Shown: in pieces, positions 15,979 through 21,994 of the stretch
How positions within the stretch are numbered: the stretch's first letter is position 1
Layout of the letters: each line of letters starts with the position of its first letter
Assembly: GCA_947380835.1 (NCBI GenBank)
Contig: CANCSL010000018.1
Coordinates: 1-21,994 of the forward strand
Reading direction: 5' to 3'
Length of the DNA stretch: 21,994 nt
DNA from: Actinomycetota bacterium
GTDB lineage: Bacteria > Actinomycetota > Actinomycetes > Nanopelagicales > Nanopelagicaceae
Notes under the pieces: model-generated
Databases searched by the model: none
Seen by the model: only the letters and a program-made list of their open reading frames with translations
What the model was told of the DNA's origin: nothing
Position numbers and translations under genes: made by a program

Positions 15979-17064
15979 ATGGCCTCAGTCGTATTCGACA
16001 AAGCATCTCGAATCTATCCCGGCACAACTAAGCCGGCCGTAGATAAATTAGATCTCACCGTCAACGATGGCGAATTCCTCGTCCTCGTCGGACCTTCAGG
16101 CTGCGGAAAGTCAACATCACTTCGCATGCTGGCTGGTCTAGAAGAGATCGATACTGGTTCCATCCGCATCGGCGATCGTGACGTCACCAACGTTGCCCCA
16201 AAAGATCGCGACATTGCGATGGTTTTCCAGTCTTACGCTCTCTACCCACATATGTCGGTCGCAGAGAACATGGGCTTTGCCCTAAAAATTGCTGGCGTCG
16301 CTAAAGAAGAGCGCGATCGTCGCGTTCTCGAAGCCGCCAAGCTGCTCGATCTCGAGCCATATCTAGATCGCAAGCCAAAGGCACTTTCTGGTGGACAACG
16401 CCAGCGCGTTGCTATGGGTCGGGCCATTGTTCGCGAACCTCAGGTCTTCCTTATGGACGAGCCACTCTCCAACTTGGATGCCAAACTTCGCGTAGCGACT
16501 CGTACCCAAATCGCAGCTCTCCAACGTCGCCTCGGAATCACCACGGTTTATGTAACCCACGATCAGGTCGAAGCTATGACAATGGGCGATCGCGTAGCAG
16601 TTTTGAAGGATGGCTTGCTTCAGCAAGTTGATACTCCTCGCAACTTGTACGACCACCCAGTCAATGCATTCGTAGCCGGCTTCATTGGCTCACCAGCCAT
16701 GAACTTGCTTAATGCACCTGTCGTCGGTGGCAAGGCAATGCTCGGTGATTTCCCTGTAGACGTTCCTGCCGGAGTCGGCTCAAACGTAACTGTCGGTATT
16801 CGCCCAGAAGGATTCACACCATCATCAACTGGCTTCCATGTACTGGTTGAAGTTGTTGAAGAACTTGGCGCAGATGCATTCGTCTACGGCAAGCCAGTCG
16901 ACACCAATGTGAAGTTTGCAAATGCTGGCGATGAAGGCGCACAAGTAATTGTTCGTTGGGATCCAAAGAATCCACCAAAGCCAGGCTCAACCATCACCGT
17001 TGGCGCGATTCCTACCGCAATCCACCTCTTCGACGCTGAAACTGGTCTTCGCATCGGAAAGTAA
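15979..17064 (+). CDS. ugpC: Sugar ABC importer ATPase, MalK/UgpC/MsmX type
   Basis: This 361-residue cytoplasmic ATPase has Walker A GPSGCGKST (38-46), the Q-loop at Q84, signature LSGGQRQR (136-143), Walker B VFLMDEP (156-162), the H-loop at H194 (VTHD) and a C-terminal TOBE-type regulatory region from about residue 235. It is a single-gene unit with AGAAGGAG ten bases upstream and its own terminator. No binding protein or permease lies next to it. In Gram-positive bacteria such lone MsmX/UgpC-type ATPases commonly energise several carbohydrate importers encoded elsewhere; that role is inferred here. The symbol is by family similarity, not by proven substrate. Confidence 0.93.
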   Translation: MASVVFDKASRIYPGTTKPAVDKLDLTVNDGEFLVLVGPSGCGKSTSLRMLAGLEEIDTGSIRIGDRDVTNVAPKDRDIAMVFQSYALYPHMSVAENMGFALKIAGVAKEERDRRVLEAAKLLDLEPYLDRKPKALSGGQRQRVAMGRAIVREPQVFLMDEPLSNLDAKLRVATRTQIAALQRRLGITTVYVTHDQVEAMTMGDRVAVLKDGLLQQVDTPRNLYDHPVNAFVAGFIGSPAMNLLNAPVVGGKAMLGDFPVDVPAGVGSNVTVGIRPEGFTPSSTGFHVLVEVVEELGADAFVYGKPVDTNVKFANAGDEGAQVIVRWDPKNPPKPGSTITVGAIPTAIHLFDAETGLRIGK

Positions 17065-17072
17065 ATATCTTC

Positions 17073-17111
17073 AATAAAAACCCCCGGCCACTTGGTCGGG
17101 GGTTTTTTATT
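17073..17111. terminator. Bidirectional intrinsic terminator
   Basis: The stem CCCCCG (17081-17086) pairs with CGGGGG (17097-17102) and extends through A-T pairs (A76-80 with T103-107, then AAT with ATT). T-runs follow on both strands. It separates the convergent ATPase and isocitrate dehydrogenase genes and probably stops transcription from both sides. Confidence 0.92.
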
Positions 17112-17118
17112 GCAACAA

Positions 17119-18333
17119 CTACTTTAACTTTGCCTGCAGATTCTCATCGATCGCTGCCAAGAAATCTTGGGTATTAAGCCATGGAGCATCCTTAGAGATA
17201 AGCAGTGCCAAATCCTTAGTCATCTTGCCCGATTCAACGGTTTCGATGCAGACATCTTCCAGATTTTTTGCAAAGGCGGCAAGCTCTGGATTGTTATCCA
17301 ACTTTGCACGGTGAGAAAGACCTTGAGTCCACGCGAAGATAGATGCAATCGGGTTAGTCGAAGTTGGCTTTCCCTTCTGGTGGTCACGGTAGTGACGAGT
17401 CACTGTTCCGTGTGCCGCTTCAGATTCGACAGTCTTTCCATCTGGGGTCATGAGGACTGAAGTCATCAATCCAAGTGAGCCATAACCTTGTGCGACGGTG
17501 TCAGATTGAACGTCTCCGTCGTAGTTCTTACATGCCCATACATATCCACCAGGCATGCGAAGTGACATCGCAACCATGTCGTCGATCAAACGGTGCTCGT
17601 ACCAAATGCCAAGAGCTTCAAATTGATCCTTGAACTCTGCTTGGTAGATCTCCTCAAAGATATCTTTGAACCGGCCATCGTAGGCTTTCAAGATGGTGTT
17701 CTTTGTAGAGAGGTAAACCGGAAACTTACGAACGATGCCATAAGTCAGTGATGCACGAGCGAAGTCCCGAATTGAATCATCGAGGTTGTACATGGCCATA
17801 GTCACGCCAGAGCCTGGGAAGTTGAATACTTCGTGCTCAATCTTTTCGCCACCATCTTCAGGAACGAAAGTAATGGTGAGCTTGCCCTTGCCAGGAATTC
17901 GGAAATCGGTGGCGCGGTATTGATCACCGAAAGCATGACGACCAATAACGATGGGCTTGGTCCAGTGAGGGACCAATCGCGGAACGTTGCTGATGATGAT
18001 GGGCTCACGGAAAATAACGCCGCCTAAGATATTTCGGACAGTGCCATTGGGCGACTTCCACATCTTCTTGAGGCCGAATTCCTCGACTCGGGCTTCATCT
18101 GGAGTGATGGTCGCACACTTAACGCCTACGCCATGTTTCAAGATGGCATGAGCTGAGTCAATGGTGACCTGATCATCAGTGGCATCGCGATTTTCGATAC
18201 TGAGGTCGTAGTACTCAAGATTTACATCTAGGTAAGGCAGAATCAATTTATCCTTAATGAATTGCCAGATGATGCGAGTCATCTCGTCGCCGTCGAGTTC
18301 GACGACTGTGCCTTCAACCTTAATCTTTGACAT
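17119..18333 (-). CDS. icd: NADP-dependent isocitrate dehydrogenase (eukaryote-type homodimer)
   Basis: This enzyme oxidatively decarboxylates isocitrate to 2-oxoglutarate, producing NADPH. At 404 residues it matches the dimeric type II family of human IDH1 and IDH2 rather than the E. coli enzyme or the long monomeric form. Visible features are the substrate loop SPNGTVRNILGG (S94, N96, R100), GRHAFGDQYRATDF with R131 matching IDH1 R132, and AHGTVTRHYR for cofactor binding. The ATG at 18333 follows AAGGAAAATAG and lies 16 bases after the mdh stop, so the two TCA genes are co-transcribed. Confidence 0.97.
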   Translation of the reverse strand: MSKIKVEGTVVELDGDEMTRIIWQFIKDKLILPYLDVNLEYYDLSIENRDATDDQVTIDSAHAILKHGVGVKCATITPDEARVEEFGLKKMWKSPNGTVRNILGGVIFREPIIISNVPRLVPHWTKPIVIGRHAFGDQYRATDFRIPGKGKLTITFVPEDGGEKIEHEVFNFPGSGVTMAMYNLDDSIRDFARASLTYGIVRKFPVYLSTKNTILKAYDGRFKDIFEEIYQAEFKDQFEALGIWYEHRLIDDMVAMSLRMPGGYVWACKNYDGDVQSDTVAQGYGSLGLMTSVLMTPDGKTVESEAAHGTVTRHYRDHQKGKPTSTNPIASIFAWTQGLSHRAKLDNNPELAAFAKNLEDVCIETVESGKMTKDLALLISKDAPWLNTQDFLAAIDENLQAKLK

Positions 18334-18349
18334 CTATTTTCCTTTTCTC

Positions 18350-19306
18350 TTACAGATCTTTAACATCGGATTGTTTTGCACGAACTGCTTCAGCAGCAAC
18401 TTTGAGTGCTTCGAGTTCAGATGCCGTGAGATTTCCTTCAACAACCTTGCGGATTCCGGTGCGGCCGATTTCAGCTTCGACGCCGAGGTAGACGCCAGAA
18501 ATTCCGTATTCGCCGTCGACCCATGCGCAGACGGGCATAACAGCGCCTGAATCTTCGATAACTGCTTTCGCCATACGAGCAGCTGCGGCAGATGGTGCGT
18601 AATAAGCAGAACCAGTTTTGAGTAGGGCCACAACTTCAGCGCCACCATTTCGGGTGCGATCTACTAATTCGGAAATATCGGCCTCGCTGAGGAAGTTGGT
18701 CAAAGGTTGGCCATTGACAGTGCAGCGGCTAGGCACTGGCACCATCGTGTCGCCATGAGAGCCAAGAGTTAATGTTTTAACGGATCCAACTTCAACTGCC
18801 AATTTTTCGGCGACAAAATGTGTGAAGCGAGCGGTATCTAACATTCCGGCTTGTCCCATAACGCGGTTGTAAGGAAAAGCGGTGGCAATTTGAGTAAGAG
18901 CAGTCATTTCGTCCAACGGATTGGAGACGACGATGATCACCGCATTAGGTGAATGCTTTGCGATATTTTCGGCAACTCCACGAACGATTCCGGCATTGAC
19001 GCCGATGAGATCCATTCGGCTCATGCCTGGCTTGCGCGGCAATCCTGCAGTAATAACGACAACATCGGAGTTTGCTGTGGCTTCATAGCCGCCGCCCTCA
19101 GCAGTGGTGGTTGCACCAATAACTTTAGTTTCGAAGCCTTCGATGGAACGGGATTGGTTCATATCCAGCGCTAAACCCTCAGGCTTGCCTTCAACAATGT
19201 CAGTAAGAACCACAGTCTCGAAAATGTCATACTCGGCTAAACGAAGCGCCGTAGTTGAGCCATAGAATCCTGAACCGATTACGGTTACTTTGCCTGATCT
19301 TTTCAT
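18350..19306 (-). CDS. mdh: Malate dehydrogenase (LDH-like family)
   Basis: This enzyme interconverts malate and oxaloacetate with NAD. It has 318 residues from the ATG at 19306. It has the nucleotide loop GSGFYG (11-16), AGLPRKPGMSR with the two arginines that favour malate over lactate, the catalytic aspartate and arginine in MLDTARF and the catalytic histidine in GSHGDTMVP. AAGGGG five bases upstream supports this start; a longer frame to 19381 would add 25 residues ahead of the Rossmann strand. It sits between the DUF3017 gene and icd, matching the folD-DUF3017-mdh order of many actinobacteria. Confidence 0.96.
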   Translation of the reverse strand: MKRSGKVTVIGSGFYGSTTALRLAEYDIFETVVLTDIVEGKPEGLALDMNQSRSIEGFETKVIGATTTAEGGGYEATANSDVVVITAGLPRKPGMSRMDLIGVNAGIVRGVAENIAKHSPNAVIIVVSNPLDEMTALTQIATAFPYNRVMGQAGMLDTARFTHFVAEKLAVEVGSVKTLTLGSHGDTMVPVPSRCTVNGQPLTNFLSEADISELVDRTRNGGAEVVALLKTGSAYYAPSAAAARMAKAVIEDSGAVMPVCAWVDGEYGISGVYLGVEAEIGRTGIRKVVEGNLTASELEALKVAAEAVRAKQSDVKDL

Positions 19307-19332
19307 TTTTCCCCTTCGATCACTGTTGAATA

Positions 19333-19551
19333 TTACTTGGCGTGCGGCAGGGTAAGTGCCACGGCAAAGAGCACCAGACACATCCCCAATGGAATGATGA
19401 GTTCAATGCGGCGCCTTGGTTTGGCGCTCAAAAAATTGAGGGTCACATACGTTGCAGTACCTATAACCAATGAAATCGCCCCTGTTCGTACCGAACCCAA
19501 AATACCTAGCGCGGTTCCAGTAACTATAAGGAAAAGGGCTGCAAATTTCAT
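19333..19551 (-). CDS. Small membrane protein, DUF3017 family
   Basis: This 72-residue protein has hydrophobic segments at about 3-18, 22-40 and 51-68 and a basic loop KPRRR between the last two. Size, composition and the position between folD and mdh match the actinobacterial DUF3017 family, whose function is unknown. Its ATG overlaps the folD stop (ATGA), so it is made together with FolD. Confidence 0.85.
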   Translation of the reverse strand: MKFAALFLIVTGTALGILGSVRTGAISLVIGTATYVTLNFLSAKPRRRIELIIPLGMCLVLFAVALTLPHAK

Positions 19552-20396
19552 CGGTTCGCTTGTGCCATCTCCACCACATTTGTGAGCAACATGGCCCGCG
19601 TCATCGGACCAACCCCGCCCGGCATTGGCGCTATAAATGAGGCAATTTCTGCGACGCCTGGATGAACATCACCAAGCAAGCCGGCTTCCGTTCGGGTAAT
19701 TCCGACATCGAGGACAACGGCACCAGCCTTGATCATCTCGGCCGTTAAGAAGTGCGCCTTTCCAATGGCGGCAACAATGATGTCCGCTCGCTTTGTGTGT
19801 TGAAGCACATCACGCGTACCGGTGTGAGTCATCGTCACTGTGGCGTCGTCGCCTTTGCGAGAAAGCAGAAGTCCCAATGGTCGACCTACGGTAAGTCCGC
19901 GACCCATAACGACGACTTCGGCACCTCGAGTGGAAATTCCGTAACGATGCAAGAGTTCGACGATTCCGCGTGGAGTACAAGGAAGCGGTGCCTTTTCCCC
20001 GATTACTAGTTTGCCTAAATTCAAGGGATGCAACCCATCGGCATCCTTGGATGGGTCAATGCTTTCTAAAACTTTATTGGCTGAAATTCCTTGAGGTACT
20101 GGCAACTGAACTATATAGCCAGTGCATTCTGGACTGTTGTTGAGATCAGCGATTGCAGCTAGAACATCAGCCTCCGAAGCGGTCGCTGGTAAGTCGACTC
20201 GTATAGAAGTAATGCCAACCTCGGCACAATCACGATGCTTGCCGGAAACATAAGAGTGAGATCCGGGATCATCGCCTACTAAAACGGTTCCGAGTCCAGG
20301 CTTGCGATCCATCTGCGAGACGAGCACCTTTAATTCCGATTTAATTTGGCGGGCAGTAGCTTTGCCATCCAGAATCTGTGCGCTCACGTGGCTCAT
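19548..20396 (-). CDS. folD: Methylenetetrahydrofolate dehydrogenase/cyclohydrolase
   Basis: This bifunctional enzyme interconverts 5,10-methylene- and 10-formyl-tetrahydrofolate with NADP. Of 282 residues, the active-site tyrosine and lysine are Y49 and K53 (SYVSGKHRD). Further family segments are VQLPVPQG, KDADGLHP, GRGLTVGRPL for cofactor binding and the C-terminal PMPGGVGPMTR. The ATG at 20396 has GAAGAG upstream. A GTG at 20387 preceded by AGGA is also possible. It supplies 10-formyl-THF for the AICAR transformylase encoded just upstream by purH, 41 bases away. Confidence 0.96.
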   Translation of the reverse strand: MSHVSAQILDGKATARQIKSELKVLVSQMDRKPGLGTVLVGDDPGSHSYVSGKHRDCAEVGITSIRVDLPATASEADVLAAIADLNNSPECTGYIVQLPVPQGISANKVLESIDPSKDADGLHPLNLGKLVIGEKAPLPCTPRGIVELLHRYGISTRGAEVVVMGRGLTVGRPLGLLLSRKGDDATVTMTHTGTRDVLQHTKRADIIVAAIGKAHFLTAEMIKAGAVVLDVGITRTEAGLLGDVHPGVAEIASFIAPMPGGVGPMTRAMLLTNVVEMAQANR

Positions 20397-20437
20397 CCTA
20401 ACTCTTCTTTTCGGGTCAAAATCTGGGGCAAAGGCGG

Positions 20438-21985
20438 CTATGCGTGCGAGAAGTGCCGCACTCCCGTGAAGAACATCGGGACATTGGCCGCAACTGCCGC
20501 CGCTATGACTTCTTCGTCGCGAACACTTCCACCGGGTTGAACCACAGCTGAAACTCCAGCATCCAATAAAATCTGCAGACCGTCGGCAAAAGGGAAAAAG
20601 GCATCGCTAGCCGCGACACTTCCAGCCGCTCGATCACCAGCACGAGAGACAGCTAGGCGAGCAGAATCAACCCGATTGACCTGGCCCATTCCGACCCCTA
20701 CTGAAGATCCGGATTTGGCCAGGAGAATTGCATTGCTCTTAACAGCGCGAACACTGCGCCAGGCAAATTCCAAATCTTGTAATACTTCATCAGAGACAGG
20801 AGCGCCGGATACTTGCTTCCAACCCGAAGCTACATCCCCTGGAACGTTTACCAGATCGGTTTCTTGAATCAACATACCGCCCGAGATGGGTCGCAATTCG
20901 ACGCTTGGAACCTGATACCCAGTCACTTCCAGGATTCTGATCGAAGGTTTGCGAGAAAGTATTTCTAGAGCTTCGCTCTCATATCCTGGAGCAAGCACAA
21001 CTTCGGTAAATATCTCGGCGAGCTTCTCGGCCATCTTTTTAGTGAGCATACGATTTGCTGCGACGACTCCACCAAAGGCAGATACCGGATCGCAAGCATG
21101 CGCATTGGCATGTGCCATTTCGATCGAATCGGCAATAGCAATTCCACAAGGATTGGCATGTTTGATGATTGCTACACACGGCTGGGCATGATCGTAAGCG
21201 GCACGTAAGGCAGCGTCGCCATCAGTGTAATTATTGAAAGACATCTCTTTTCCGTGCAGTTGACGTGCATTAGCGATGCCCACCGACGTATTAACCGAGC
21301 TAGCGTAAAGCGCTGCGCTCTGATGTGGATTTTCGCCGTAACGTAAATCTGCGCTCTTGCTCCACACCTCTGCCCGCCACTCTGATGAAGTTTCGGTTTG
21401 TTCTCCGAGCCACGTCGCGATGGTCGCGTCATATTGAGCAGTGGTTCGATACGTTGCCATTGCTAGACGTAGGCGCTGATCGTGAGTGAAGCCGCCATTT
21501 TCCAGCGCCGTCATTAATAGCGGGTATTGAGATGGGTCAGAAATAACCGCTACAGATTTATGGTTCTTGGCCGACCCGCGAAGCATGCTCGGTCCACCAA
21601 TATCAATTTGTTCAATGCATTCTTCAAAGCTGGCACCGGATGCAAGGGTTTGTGCGAACGGATAAAGATTAATTACCACAAGATCGAAGGTCGCAATCCC
21701 TTGTTCGGCTAACTGCTCTAGATGGGATGGGTCAGATTGATCAGCGAGTAAACCACCATGAATTCGCGGATGAAGTGTCTTCACTCTTCCGCCCAACATT
21801 TCGGGAAAACCGGTGTATTCCTCTACCGGAATCACGGGAATGCCCGCCGCTTGAAGAGTCTTAGCAGTGGAACCGGTGGAGAGAATTTCTACGCCAGATC
21901 GGTGCAATGCGGCGCCGATTTCTACCAAACCTACTTTGTTGTAGACGCTAACAAGTGCACGGCGAATCGCCTTTTTTTCAGTCAT
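20438..21985 (-). CDS. purH: Bifunctional AICAR transformylase/IMP cyclohydrolase
   Basis: This enzyme catalyses the last two steps of IMP synthesis. It has 515 residues. The N-terminal cyclohydrolase part (about 1-145) shows STGSTAKTL and GGRVKTLHPRIHGGLL. The transformylase part (about 205-515) shows LRYGENPHQ, the catalytic pair K275-H276 in IKHANPCG, DPVSAFGG and the C-terminal VQPGGSVRD. The ATG at 21985 follows AGGAG with good spacing at the very edge of the window. The operon promoter and probably further purine genes lie outside. Confidence 0.98.
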   Translation of the reverse strand: MTEKKAIRRALVSVYNKVGLVEIGAALHRSGVEILSTGSTAKTLQAAGIPVIPVEEYTGFPEMLGGRVKTLHPRIHGGLLADQSDPSHLEQLAEQGIATFDLVVINLYPFAQTLASGASFEECIEQIDIGGPSMLRGSAKNHKSVAVISDPSQYPLLMTALENGGFTHDQRLRLAMATYRTTAQYDATIATWLGEQTETSSEWRAEVWSKSADLRYGENPHQSAALYASSVNTSVGIANARQLHGKEMSFNNYTDGDAALRAAYDHAQPCVAIIKHANPCGIAIADSIEMAHANAHACDPVSAFGGVVAANRMLTKKMAEKLAEIFTEVVLAPGYESEALEILSRKPSIRILEVTGYQVPSVELRPISGGMLIQETDLVNVPGDVASGWKQVSGAPVSDEVLQDLEFAWRSVRAVKSNAILLAKSGSSVGVGMGQVNRVDSARLAVSRAGDRAAGSVAASDAFFPFADGLQILLDAGVSAVVQPGGSVRDEEVIAAAVAANVPMFFTGVRHFSHA

Positions 21986-21994
21986 TTCTCTCCT

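Noticed and set aside
19307..19381. N-terminal extension of malate dehydrogenase to 19381
   Set aside because: The extra 25 residues overlap the DUF3017 gene and have no family match. The ATG at 19306 has AAGGGG at good spacing.
1..21994. tRNA, rRNA, insertion sequence, prophage or CRISPR content
   Set aside because: No cloverleaf, transposase, integrase or regular repeat-spacer pattern was seen. All long stretches are explained by housekeeping or transport genes.

Overview
The window reads as a compact chromosomal segment from an actinobacterium with roughly balanced G+C (by eye). Genes are packed with ATGA, TAATG and one- or two-base junctions, and no mobile element, tRNA, rRNA or CRISPR array is visible. 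The gene order folD - DUF3017 - mdh, the CNNM/CorC protein, the actinobacterial style of TrpS, and the nucleoside cluster with BMP-type binding proteins all point to Actinobacteria. The tight packing and modest G+C suggest a streamlined freshwater type (acI/Nanopelagicales-like). That placement is an inference.

Left part (1-4395, + strand): a phosphopentomutase/PGM2-like sugar-phosphate mutase (5' end outside the window), a long eukaryote-type deoxyribose-phosphate aldolase (deoC), a catalytic aldehyde dehydrogenase and a short ALDH-like protein without the catalytic half. They are fused into one translationally coupled operon for breaking down (deoxy)ribose phosphates.

Middle part (4398-15835, - strand): a convergent nucleoside import and salvage operon. 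In transcription order it runs CNNM/CorC membrane protein, trpS, a divergent BMP-family binding protein, a second BMP-family binding protein with its own leader and a downstream terminator, double ABC ATPase, two permeases, cytidine deaminase, thymidine phosphorylase and adenosine deaminase. Together with the left operon this gives a nearly complete route: nucleoside import, deamination, phosphorolysis, mutase, aldolase, acetaldehyde oxidation. A purine nucleoside phosphorylase is not in the window.

Right part (15979-21985): a single-gene + strand unit for a MalK/UgpC/MsmX-type sugar ABC ATPase ends in a strong bidirectional terminator. Facing it on the - strand is a housekeeping run of purH, folD, DUF3017, mdh and icd (purine synthesis, C1 metabolism and two TCA steps).

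No stretch above 300 bases lacks a gene. The intergenic regions of interest are 11136-11265 (terminator), 12328-12512 (leader with repeats and hairpin) and 15836-15978 (divergent promoter region with inverted repeat and hairpin). Nothing here is clearly a wholly new system. The most interesting points are the split ALDH16-like pair behind deoC, the absence of lipoboxes in both binding proteins, and the repeat and hairpin structures in two leaders.
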